Assembly: GCF_003812745.1 (NCBI RefSeq)
Contig: NZ_CP033831.1
Coordinates: 2,542,001-2,606,000 of the forward strand
Source: Serratia sp. FDAARGOS_506
Lineage (GTDB): Bacteria > Pseudomonadota > Gammaproteobacteria > Enterobacterales > Enterobacteriaceae
Length of the DNA stretch: 64,000 nt
Direction of reading: 5' to 3'
Numbering within the stretch: the stretch's first letter is position 1; the number at the start of each line of letters is the position of its first letter. The notes under the pieces are model-generated. The model saw nothing but the letters and a program-made list of their open reading frames with translations, searched no databases and was not told the DNA's origin. The translations under genes and the position numbers were made by a program. Positions 10,107 to 18,370 of the stretch are shown in pieces.

Positions 10107-11798
10107 TCAGATCGGGCAGCCGCCCATTTTTTCTTCTTCGCTCAGGGTGTCCAGCTGCAGGATGTTCAGCATGCTGTTGGCGATCTCCCGTTCACCCATT
10201 ACCACCTGGTTGGCGCCGCGATCGGTGATGTAGGCCACTTCGTCGTCGTAGTGGGCGCGGGCGATGATCTCGATGTTCGGCCGCTTGGCGCGCGCCGAAG
10301 CGACGATCTCGCCGGCCTCATAGCCGTTGGGAATGGTCAGCAGCAGCCAGCGTGCGCAGTCGAGCCGCGCCAGATCCATCACTTCCGGATTGGCGGCGTT
10401 GCCCAGCACTGTCTTGATGCCCTGTTCGCGCAGCGCTTCCACCCGCGGGCGGGAGTTCTCGATCACCACCAGCGGAATACCCGCCTCGGCCAGTTTGCCG
10501 CCCAGCAGGCTGCCGACGCGGCCGTAGCCGACCACCAGCGCGTGATTGCACATGTCCACCGGGATCTGCTTCTCTTCTTCCACCGCCTCTTCGAGAATTT
10601 GCTCTTCGATGGTTTCGGTTTTGGCCAGATAGCGCTCCAGCAGGGTGAACAACAGCGGGTTGAGCATGATGGACAGAATGGCGCCGGCCAGCACCAGATT
10701 GCGGCCGTGTTCCGACATCATGCCGAGCGCGATGCCGAGGCCCGCCAGAATAAACGCGAACTCGCCGATCTGCGCCAGACTGGCGGAAATGGTCAGCGCG
10801 GTGCGCTTGGAGTGGCCGAACATTTTCACCAACAGGAATGCGGCGGCGGATTTGCCGAACACGATGATCGCCAGCGTCGCCAGCACCGCCAGCGGTTCGT
10901 TAATCACGATCATCGGATTGAACAGCATGCCGACCGAGACGAAGAACAGCACCGCGAACGCGTCGCGCAGCGGCAGGGTGTCGTGCGCCGCGCGGTGGCT
11001 CAGTTCGGACTCGTTCAGCACCATGCCGGCGAAGAAGGCGCCCAGCGCGAAGGAGACGTCGAACAGCTTCACCGCGCCGTAGGCGATGCCGAGTGCCAGC
11101 GCTAATACCGCCAGGGTGAACAGCTCGCGTGAGCCGGTGCTGGCGGTTTTCGACAGGATCCACGGCACCAGGCGGCGGCCGACCACGATCATCAACGCGA
11201 TGAAGGCGATGACCTTACCGATGGTCAGCGCCAGCTCCATCAGTAGCTGGCTGCTGCTGGCGTTGTCGTTGCCCAGCATATTGCCGAAGGCCGGCAACAA
11301 TACCAGCGTCAGCACCATCGCCAAATCTTCGACGATCAGCCAGCCGATGGCGATTTGCCCGCGTTGGCTGTCGATCAGCTGCCGTTCCTCCAGGGCGCGC
11401 AGCAGCACCACGGTGCTGGCGGTGGAGAGACAGAGGCCGAACACCAGGCCGGAGATCAGATCCCAGCCGAGGAGTTTGGACAGCCCCATACCGAGCAGGG
11501 TCGCGACGGCTATTTGCGCCACGGCGCCGGGAATGGCGATAGATTTTACTGCGAGGAGGTCTTTCAAAGAGAAGTGCAGGCCAACACCGAACATCAACAG
11601 GATAACGCCGATTTCCGCCAGTTCCGGCGCCAGTGAGGTATCGGCGACGAAACCGGGAGTGAACGGGCCGGCGAGCACCCCTGCGGCCAGATACCCCACC
11701 AGAGGGGAGATGCGCAGGCGGTTCGCCAGCATGCCGAGGAGGAAGGCGAGTACTAACCCTCCGACGATGGTGGTGATGAGCGGTGTTGAATTATGCAT
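10107..11798 (-). CDS. ybaL: YbaL, CPA2-family K+/H+ antiporter
   Basis: Predicted inner-membrane cation:proton antiporter of the KefB/KefC (CPA2) family, 563 residues. About twelve transmembrane helices fill the first 390 residues. A cytosolic RCK-N (Rossmann) nucleotide-binding domain starts near residue 415 with VVGYGRVGSLLGGKLAEAG. The C-terminus ends near the RCK domain (MGGCPI), as in YbaL rather than the longer KefC. It is convergent with gsk and keeps the gsk-ybaL-fsr order of E. coli. The transported ion is inferred from the family. Confidence 0.93.
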   Translation of the reverse strand: MHNSTPLITTIVGGLVLAFLLGMLANRLRISPLVGYLAAGVLAGPFTPGFVADTSLAPELAEIGVILLMFGVGLHFSLKDLLAVKSIAIPGAVAQIAVATLLGMGLSKLLGWDLISGLVFGLCLSTASTVVLLRALEERQLIDSQRGQIAIGWLIVEDLAMVLTLVLLPAFGNMLGNDNASSSQLLMELALTIGKVIAFIALMIVVGRRLVPWILSKTASTGSRELFTLAVLALALGIAYGAVKLFDVSFALGAFFAGMVLNESELSHRAAHDTLPLRDAFAVLFFVSVGMLFNPMIVINEPLAVLATLAIIVFGKSAAAFLLVKMFGHSKRTALTISASLAQIGEFAFILAGLGIALGMMSEHGRNLVLAGAILSIMLNPLLFTLLERYLAKTETIEEQILEEAVEEEKQIPVDMCNHALVVGYGRVGSLLGGKLAEAGIPLVVIENSRPRVEALREQGIKTVLGNAANPEVMDLARLDCARWLLLTIPNGYEAGEIVASARAKRPNIEIIARAHYDDEVAYITDRGANQVVMGEREIANSMLNILQLDTLSEEEKMGGCPI

Positions 11799-12003
11799 CC
11801 ATACTCCTTCTGGCTATGCATCGCGGCACGGGAGAAACGCAACAAAGTTACGAAAAGATACATTTAGTTTATTGCATTTGTTCGCGGCTTGCTTGGCTAA
11901 TTTGGCCTTTTTTGTAAAAAAGCAGAGGATTTCACTTAAGACGCGGCAATGAGGGGATTTTGTGTCAGATAGACCAAATAACATTGGTTTATCCGTGGGA
12001 TAA

Positions 12004-12031
12004 CCCGGATGAATAAATAATTTCATCCGGG
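12004..12031 (-). terminator. Hairpin after fsr
   Basis: CCCGGATGAA and TTCATCCGGG form a perfect 10-bp stem just past the fsr stop codon. On the minus strand it is followed only by a short TTAT stretch, so it may be a weak terminator. Confidence 0.5.
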
Positions 12032-12043
12032 CAGCCAGCGGGG

Positions 12044-13264
12044 TTATTGCGTTTTATGCTCCATATTGGGCAGTAGTGCAGTGATAATGCCGATCAGCGG
12101 CAGGAAAGCACAGATTTGGTAGACCAGTTCGATACTGGTCAAATCAGCGACATAACCAAGAACTGCCGCGCCTAACCCACCCATACCGAAAGCAAAACCG
12201 AAGAATAAGCCGGAAACCATGCCAACTTTTCCCGGGATCAGCTCTTGCGCGTAGACCAGGATGGCGGAGAACGCCGAAGCGAGAATAACCCCGATGATCA
12301 CCGTCAAAATGCCGGTCCAGTACAGAGATGCATAGGGTAAAACAAGGGTAAACGGTGCCGCACCAAGAATAGAGCCCCAAATAACATATTTTCGCCCTAT
12401 CTTATCGCCGAGAGGCCCGCCGATAATGGTTCCGGCTGCCACCGCGAACAGAAAGGCGAACAGGTGTATCTGCGCGTTCTGCACCGAAACGCCGAACTTA
12501 TGTATCAGATAAAAGGTGTAATAGCTGCTGATACTGGCCAGATAGAAGTATTTGGAGAAAATCAGCACCAGCAGGATGCCGAGCGAGTAGACTACGGTAC
12601 GTTTTGGCAGCGGTTTCAGCATCGACGGGCTTTTGGGCAGCCCTTTAGTTGCCCGATGCTGATGTTGATACCACTTGCTGACCTGCAGCAGCACCACGAT
12701 CGCCAGCAGCGCCGCCAGCGAGAACCAGGCGACGTTGCCCTTACCGTAGGGCGCGATGATCAGCGCCGCCAGCAGCGGGCCGAGCGAGCTGCCGAAGTTG
12801 CCACCGACCTGGAACAGCGACTGCGCCAGACCATGCCGCCCGCCGGAGGCCATGCGCGCCACGCGCGAGGATTCCGGGTGGAAGACCGATGAACCGGTGC
12901 CCACCAGCGCCGCTGCCAGCAACACCAGCGGGAAGGTGCTCGCTACCGACAGCAGCAGCAGGCCGGACAGGGTAAAGCCCATACCGATCGGCAACGAGTA
13001 AGGCTGCGGGTGTTTATCAGTGTAATAGCCAATCAGCGGCTGCAGCAGCGAGGCCGTCAGCTGATAGGTCAGGGTAATCATGCCGATCTGCACGAAGCTG
13101 AGGTGAAAATCGGCTTGCAGGATCGGGTAAATCGCCAGGATCAGCGACTGGATCATATCGTTGAGCAGGTGAGACACGCTGATGGCGCCAAGGATGGAAA
13201 AGGCGGTTCCCTTCACCGCACTGCCCTTGGCGGGCGGCATCGCGCTTTGGCTACTGTCGGTCAT
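12044..13264 (-). CDS. fsr: Fosmidomycin-resistance MFS exporter
   Basis: Major facilitator efflux protein of the inner membrane, 406 residues with about twelve transmembrane helices. In E. coli overproduction gives fosmidomycin resistance. Long stretches such as GAISVSHLLNDMIQSLILAI and SSVFHPESSRVARMASGGRH match Fsr as I remember it. Starting at ATG 13264 (MTDSSQSAMPP) gives exactly the E. coli length; an upstream in-frame ATG would add 14 unrelated residues. It lies between ybaL and ushA as in E. coli. Confidence 0.95.
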   Translation of the reverse strand: MTDSSQSAMPPAKGSAVKGTAFSILGAISVSHLLNDMIQSLILAIYPILQADFHLSFVQIGMITLTYQLTASLLQPLIGYYTDKHPQPYSLPIGMGFTLSGLLLLSVASTFPLVLLAAALVGTGSSVFHPESSRVARMASGGRHGLAQSLFQVGGNFGSSLGPLLAALIIAPYGKGNVAWFSLAALLAIVVLLQVSKWYQHQHRATKGLPKSPSMLKPLPKRTVVYSLGILLVLIFSKYFYLASISSYYTFYLIHKFGVSVQNAQIHLFAFLFAVAAGTIIGGPLGDKIGRKYVIWGSILGAAPFTLVLPYASLYWTGILTVIIGVILASAFSAILVYAQELIPGKVGMVSGLFFGFAFGMGGLGAAVLGYVADLTSIELVYQICAFLPLIGIITALLPNMEHKTQ

Positions 13265-13442
13265 ATTATTATTAGCCTGATAAGTTGTTGAGCACAGAGA
13301 TGACATCTTAGGCAGGGCGCTTAATTTTTACCATATCTGAAATAATCAGACTCACATCGCAAAAATTTGAAATCAGCTGTCATTAATTCGCGCTACAATT
13401 TCGCCCTCATCATAAAAGCCATTTAATACACGGAGATCCGCC

Positions 13443-15095
13443 ATGCGTTTTTCGCTGAAAACCACCGCATGCGCGTTGGCCGTTTCCCTGACGTTGCTGT
13501 CGGGGGCCGCCAGTGCCTGGGAAAAGGATAAGACCTACGCCATCACCATTCTGCACACCAACGATCATCATGGTCATTTCTGGCAGAACGATCACGGCGA
13601 ATATGGCCTGGGCGCGCAGAAAACGCTGGTGGACGGCATTCGTCAGGAAGTGGCGGCGCAGGGCGGCAGCCTGCTGCTGCTGTCCGGCGGCGATATCAAT
13701 ACCGGCGTGCCGGAATCGGATCTGCAGGACGCCGAGCCGGACTTCCGCGGCATGAACCTGGTGGGCTACGACGCGATGGCGATCGGCAACCACGAATTCG
13801 ACAACCCGCTGAGCGTACTGCGCCAGCAGGAAAAATGGGCGACCTTCCCGCTGCTGTCCGCCAACATCTATCAGAAAAGTACCGGCCAGCGGCTGTTCAA
13901 GCCTTACGCCTTGTTCGACAAGCAGGGTATCAAGATCGCGGTGATCGGCCTGACGACCGACGACACCGCGAAAATGGGCAACCCGGAGTATTTTACCGAC
14001 ATTGAATTCCGCGTGCCGGCGCCGGAGGCGAAGCGCGTGGTGGAGCAATTGCGTAAAGACGAGAAACCGGACGTGATCATCGCCGCTACCCACATGGGGC
14101 ACTACGACAACGGCGAACACGGCTCCAACGCGCCGGGCGACGTGGAGATGGCGCGCAGCCTGCCGGCCGGATATCTCGACATGATCGTCGGCGGCCACTC
14201 GCAGGATCCGGTGTGCATGGCCGGTGACAACCGCAAGCAGGTCGATTATGTGCCTGGTACGCCGTGCTCGCCGGATCGCCAGAACGGCACCTGGATCGTG
14301 CAGGCACATGAGTGGGGCAAATACGTGGGCCGCGCCGACTTCGAATTCCGCAACGGTGAGTTGAAGCTGGTGCATTATCAGCTGATACCGGTGAACCTGA
14401 AGAAGAAAGTGGAGAAGGCGGACGGCACCAGCGAGCGCGTGTATTACACCCAGCAGATCGCGGAAGATCCGGCCATGATGAAGCTGTTGACGCCGTTCCA
14501 GGAGAAGGGCAAAGAGCAGCTGAGCGTGAAGATCGGCAGCGTTAACGGCAAGCTGGAGGGCGATCGCAGCAAGGTTCGCTTCGTGCAGACTAACCTGGCG
14601 CGGGTGATGTTGGCCGCGCAGATGGAGCGCGCCGATGCCGACTTCGCGGTGATGAGCGGCGGTGGGGTGCGCGATTCCATTGAAAGCGGCGATATTACCT
14701 ACAAAAACGTGCTCAAGGTACAACCGTTCGGCAACACCCTGGTGCATGTCGATATGAAAGGCAGCGAGATTGAGCAGTACCTGGCAGTGGTAGCCAACAT
14801 GAAGCCGGACTCCGGCGCTTACGCCCAGTTCGCCAACGTCAGCCTGGTGGCGGACGGCAAGGGCGTCAGCGAGGTGAAGATCAACGGCCAGCCGCTGCAG
14901 GCGGATAAAACCTACCGCATGGCGACGCTGAACTTCAACGCGCTGGGCGGCGACGGCTATCCGAAGTTGGACGGGCTGCCGAGCTACGTCAACACCGGCT
15001 TTATCGATGCCGAGGTGCTGAAGCAGTACATCGAGAAACACTCACCGCTGGATGCGGCGGCCTATGAGCCAAAGGGCGAGATCGTTTATCGCTAA
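13443..15095 (+). CDS. ushA: UshA UDP-sugar hydrolase / 5'-nucleotidase
   Basis: Periplasmic enzyme that cleaves UDP-sugars and 5'-nucleotides to nucleosides for uptake. It has 550 residues, as in E. coli. The signal peptide ends at AASA (cleavage near residue 25). The metallophosphatase motifs ILHTNDHHGHF, GGDINTG, GNHEFDNP and the GGHSQDP segment provide the two-metal site, and the C-terminal nucleotidase domain binds substrate. Translation starts at ATG 13443 with a GGAGA Shine-Dalgarno. It is divergent from fsr. Confidence 0.97.
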   Translation: MRFSLKTTACALAVSLTLLSGAASAWEKDKTYAITILHTNDHHGHFWQNDHGEYGLGAQKTLVDGIRQEVAAQGGSLLLLSGGDINTGVPESDLQDAEPDFRGMNLVGYDAMAIGNHEFDNPLSVLRQQEKWATFPLLSANIYQKSTGQRLFKPYALFDKQGIKIAVIGLTTDDTAKMGNPEYFTDIEFRVPAPEAKRVVEQLRKDEKPDVIIAATHMGHYDNGEHGSNAPGDVEMARSLPAGYLDMIVGGHSQDPVCMAGDNRKQVDYVPGTPCSPDRQNGTWIVQAHEWGKYVGRADFEFRNGELKLVHYQLIPVNLKKKVEKADGTSERVYYTQQIAEDPAMMKLLTPFQEKGKEQLSVKIGSVNGKLEGDRSKVRFVQTNLARVMLAAQMERADADFAVMSGGGVRDSIESGDITYKNVLKVQPFGNTLVHVDMKGSEIEQYLAVVANMKPDSGAYAQFANVSLVADGKGVSEVKINGQPLQADKTYRMATLNFNALGGDGYPKLDGLPSYVNTGFIDAEVLKQYIEKHSPLDAAAYEPKGEIVYR

Positions 15096-15245
15096 TCGCC
15101 ACCGCAGCGGCCTGCTCCCCTGTGGGTGGGCCGCCTGTTTCCCGCCGAAAACCCTCCTTCAAACGCACGCAAAAGTCGCCGCCGCCGCCTTCCAATGATA
15201 GCCTGAGCAACAATTTTGTTCTGATAACGCAAGCAGGGAGATGAC

Positions 15246-16712
15246 ATGTTGAAAACCGCAGGCTGGCTGCTGCCCGCCATCCTGGCGTTGGCGGGGTGTT
15301 CGTCATCCGGCCAACGCCATGAGCAAACGCTCAGCCAGGCGCTGGCGGCCATCGGCCAAGACAAGGCGCTGGTTGGCGCGTCGAGCGGCGTGATGGTGCG
15401 CGATGCCGACAGCGGAACCGTGCTGTATCAGGCGCATGCGGAGCAGCGCCTGGCGCCGGCTTCCAACATGAAGATGTTCACTTCTCTGGCGGCGTTCGGC
15501 GTGCTGGGGGCGGATTACCGGTTTGAAACCCGGCTGCTGGCCACCGGCGAGCAGCGTGGCGACACCTTGCAAGGGGATCTCTATCTGCAGGGCAGCGGCG
15601 ATCCGACGTTGCATCCAGACGATCTCGACACTTTCGCCGCCACGCTGGCGCAGCGCGGCATTCGCCATATTCATGGGCGGCTGATCCTGGACGCCAACGC
15701 GTTCGATCAAACGCCCTTCGGCGCCGGCTGGAGCTGGGACGACGAACCCTTCGCCTTTGCCGCGCCGATCTCGGCGCTGAACTACGCCTTTACCCCCGGC
15801 GGCGATATCAACGTGGTGCGGGTGGACGTGCAGCCGGGCGCCCGCGCCGGTGCGCCAGGGCAGGTGAGTTTCTATCCCGCCAATGACGCGGTGACGCTGG
15901 TCAACCACACCACCACCGGCGGCGACACCGCACTGACGTTCGATCGCCAGCCGGGCAGTAACCGGATCGTGGTCAGCGGCACCATCGCCGCGCAGGCGGA
16001 GACCCGCTCGCGATTGATCACCGTCGATCAACCGGCCCGCGTGATCGGCGCCTTATTGCAAAATGCCCTGCGCGCGCACGGCATCACGCTGCGTGGCAAC
16101 GTTGAAGAGGGCGTGACGCCGGCAGGCGCACAGCGGCTGGCCGAAAAAACCTCGCCGCCGCTCTCCCGCTTGGCCGTCACCTTCCTGAAGGTGTCCAACA
16201 ACGGTTACGGCGAGATATTGACCAAAGCGATGGGCCGAAAGACGCAGGGCAAGGGGGATTGGGCCGCCGGTCTGCAGGCGATTAGCCGGTTTGTGCAAAG
16301 CCAGGGCGTCGAGGCCGGCGCGTACCGCCAGGTGGACGGTTCCGGGCTGTCGCGCATGAATCAGGTCACGCCGCAGCAGCTGACGACGCTGCTGCTGGCG
16401 GCCAGGAAACAGCCGTGGTTCGCCGACTGGTATAACGCCTTGCCCATTGCGGGCCAGCCGGGGCTGCTGGTGGGCGGGACGCTGCAGAGCCGCATGGTGA
16501 AGACGGCGGCGGCGGGCCGCGCCCACGCCAAGAGCGGTTCCATGACCGGGGTGTCGTCGCTCAGCGGCTATGTCGACTCGGCGACCGGGCGGCCGCTGGC
16601 GTTCGCCATCATCAGCAACAACTATCTGGTGCCCGGCGCGGAGGTGAAGGCGCTGGAAGACCGCCTGGTCGAGACGCTGGCGGCCTGTGACGCCACGGTA
16701 GTGTGCCGCTGA
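15246..16712 (+). CDS. Lipoprotein PBP4-family D-Ala-D-Ala carboxypeptidase
   Basis: DacB (PBP4, peptidase S13) family enzyme, 488 residues, predicted to trim or cut peptidoglycan cross-links. All three active-site motifs are present: SNMK at 73-76, SNN at 317-319 and KSG at 429-431. The N-terminus is a lipoprotein signal peptide with lipobox LAGC (Cys18), followed by SSS, so the enzyme should be anchored to the outer membrane, unlike soluble E. coli PBP4. E. coli has no such gene between ushA and ybaK; the true dacB normally lies elsewhere, so this is probably a second paralogue. GGGAG precedes ATG 15246. Confidence 0.87.
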   Translation: MLKTAGWLLPAILALAGCSSSGQRHEQTLSQALAAIGQDKALVGASSGVMVRDADSGTVLYQAHAEQRLAPASNMKMFTSLAAFGVLGADYRFETRLLATGEQRGDTLQGDLYLQGSGDPTLHPDDLDTFAATLAQRGIRHIHGRLILDANAFDQTPFGAGWSWDDEPFAFAAPISALNYAFTPGGDINVVRVDVQPGARAGAPGQVSFYPANDAVTLVNHTTTGGDTALTFDRQPGSNRIVVSGTIAAQAETRSRLITVDQPARVIGALLQNALRAHGITLRGNVEEGVTPAGAQRLAEKTSPPLSRLAVTFLKVSNNGYGEILTKAMGRKTQGKGDWAAGLQAISRFVQSQGVEAGAYRQVDGSGLSRMNQVTPQQLTTLLLAARKQPWFADWYNALPIAGQPGLLVGGTLQSRMVKTAAAGRAHAKSGSMTGVSSLSGYVDSATGRPLAFAIISNNYLVPGAEVKALEDRLVETLAACDATVVCR

Positions 16713-16722
16713 GAGCGCGGCG

Positions 16723-17202
16723 TCAGTCGCGTTTGGCGATGTCGGCGAAGCTGCCCGCCAGCAGGCGGCACAGATCGGCGGCGGCCAGCTCGATGTCCAG
16801 CCCGCGTTTGCCGCCGGAAACGTAGATGGTGGCGAACGCTTGCGCCGGGCTGTCGATCACCGTCGGCAGCCGTTTTTTCTGCCCCAGTGGGCTGATTCCA
16901 CCCACCAGGTACCCGGTGACGCGCTGCGCCAGCTGCGGATCGGCCATCTCGGCCTTTTTAGCGCCGAGGGCGCGGGCGACCTTTTTCAGATCCAGCTGGG
17001 TGGCGACCGGTGTGACCGCCACCGCCAGGTGTTTGGCGTCGCCGTTCAGCGCCACCAGCAGCGTTTTGTAAACCCGATCGGCATCCAGCCCCAGCTTTTT
17101 CACCGCTTCGTCGCCGAAATTAGTTTCGTCGCTGTCGTGGTGATACGGATGAAGGGTAAAGGCGATCTTTTGTTTCTCAAGCAGAACGACTGCGGGCGTC
17201 AT
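16723..17202 (-). CDS. ybaK: YbaK Cys-tRNA(Pro) deacylase
   Basis: Trans-editing enzyme of the INS/YbaK family that hydrolyses cysteine from tRNA(Pro) mischarged by ProRS. It has 159 residues, as in E. coli. Characteristic segments are [20 protein letters not shown] at the N-terminus, the central [20 protein letters not shown], and the [17 protein letters not shown] loop with the conserved lysines. It is convergent with the PBP4-like gene. The small RNA gene chiX lies behind its start, as in E. coli. Confidence 0.95.
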   Translation of the reverse strand: MTPAVVLLEKQKIAFTLHPYHHDSDETNFGDEAVKKLGLDADRVYKTLLVALNGDAKHLAVAVTPVATQLDLKKVARALGAKKAEMADPQLAQRVTGYLVGGISPLGQKKRLPTVIDSPAQAFATIYVSGGKRGLDIELAAADLCRLLAGSFADIAKRD

Positions 17203-17308
17203 GATGTGTTGTCCAGAATGTCCCCTGCGGGGAAAGGGTGATAACCAGCCTTAAAAATACAAAAATCCGCCCAGCGCGGCAACCTGAGCGGCTGTTACAT
17301 AAAGCGGG

Positions 17309-17338
17309 TTGCCAAGATATTCACCGGGTTGCTACCCT
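17309..17338 (+). promoter_or_regulatory. Probable chiX promoter
   Basis: TTGCCA (17309-17314) and TACCCT (17333-17338) are separated by 18 bp and would start transcription near 17345, just ahead of the first ChiX hairpin. Confidence 0.55.
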
Positions 17339-17344
17339 ATTTAC

Positions 17345-17432
17345 TGTAACCGTTAACACGGTTGCTATGCGTATAACTAAAATACAAGAAATTCCTCTTT
17401 GACTGGCCAATAGCGATATTGGCCTCTTTTTT
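17345..17432 (+). ncRNA. chiX: ChiX (MicM/SroB) small RNA
   Basis: An Hfq-type small RNA that keeps chitoporin (chiP) mRNA silent until chitobiose is available; in S. marcescens it also affects chitinase production. The sequence has a first hairpin AACCG/CGGTT, an A-rich linker, the conserved seed GAAATTCCTCTTTGACTGGC, and a terminator stem GGCCAATA/TATTGGCC followed by CTTTTTT. The seed and terminator match E. coli ChiX nearly base for base as I recall it. The location between ybaK and ybaP is also the E. coli one. The 5' end is estimated to within a few bases. The tail overlaps the ybaP stop codon on the other strand. Confidence 0.92.
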
Positions 17433-18237
17433 AGCCCTGCGGCTGCAGCATCGCCGGCAGGTTATCCTCGCCATACAGGTGCAATGCGCCAACCGCCACC
17501 ACATAGTCACCGGCCGGCAGCGCCTCCAGCTGACGCCGCCAATCGCGATTGCGCTGATGCATCAGCACGTCGTACAGCCCCGCGCTGAAGGTGGCGGGCA
17601 GGGTGTCCAGCGTGCCGCGCGGTTTGGCGTCCAGCCACCAGCTCACCATGGTTTGCAGCAGCCGCGCGTTGGTGTGCCAGTGCTCCAGCGTATCGCGCAG
17701 CAGCGCAATGCCGCCTTCCGGCAGCTGTTCCAGCATCGCCAACTGCTGCTGCGCCCCTTCCAGCTCGATCACCGGTTTGTCCTGTGCCCGGGCGGCCTGC
17801 AGCAGTTGATAGTCCACGCCATACTCCGCCCGCAGCCCCAGACGCTGAGCCTGGCGCGCCTGCATCATCAGCGCTACCTGCCAGCCGGGCAGGGTGGCGA
17901 AGGCGTGCGGGTCGGCGTTCAACTCACGGCACAGCGCCAGTAGCCGTTGATATTCTTCGGCGGACAGGCGCTGTTCCAGTACCGGCTGCAGCTCGGCGTG
18001 GTCGAAAGGCGAGGCGGAATCGGTGATATCGGCTTCGACGATCAGCGCGTCGGCCTGTTGCAGCCGGGCGGCCAGCCGGGGCGGCAACGGCGACATATCG
18101 ACGGTGCCCATATGGATGCTGCCCACCAGATGCAGCCGACGATCGCCCGGCAGGGTGATATCCAGCGCCGGATAAGCGTATCGTTTGGGCGAGATCAGGC
18201 CGAGAAAGGCGGCGAGGCGGCGTAACAGTTGACCCAT
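17431..18237 (-). CDS. ybaP: YbaP, TraB/GumN-family protein
   Basis: 268 residues, TraB/GumN (Tiki-like) family; members are thought to be metal-dependent proteases, but YbaP's role is not established. The conserved GSIHMG motif near the N-terminus, IEADI-type strand, EYGIDYQLLQAA-like segment (EYGVDYQLLQAA here) and the C-terminal VGALHLYGEDNLP are present. ATG 18237 has AGGAG eight bases upstream and matches the E. coli start; the frame stays open a further 39 codons upstream without a better signal. No clear signal peptide is seen. Confidence 0.9.
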   Translation of the reverse strand: MGQLLRRLAAFLGLISPKRYAYPALDITLPGDRRLHLVGSIHMGTVDMSPLPPRLAARLQQADALIVEADITDSASPFDHAELQPVLEQRLSAEEYQRLLALCRELNADPHAFATLPGWQVALMMQARQAQRLGLRAEYGVDYQLLQAARAQDKPVIELEGAQQQLAMLEQLPEGGIALLRDTLEHWHTNARLLQTMVSWWLDAKPRGTLDTLPATFSAGLYDVLMHQRNRDWRRQLEALPAGDYVVAVGALHLYGEDNLPAMLQPQG

Positions 18238-18370
18238 ACGGCGTGACTCCTGGATGACGGGCGTGCGTTTAAGCATGAAAGATGAGGAAAAATCGTCATT
18301 CATGCTAAACGCTATCCGCCGCGCAGGAAAGCCCGGAAAACAGCGGGGCGCCATGACGGCGCCCCGGAGA

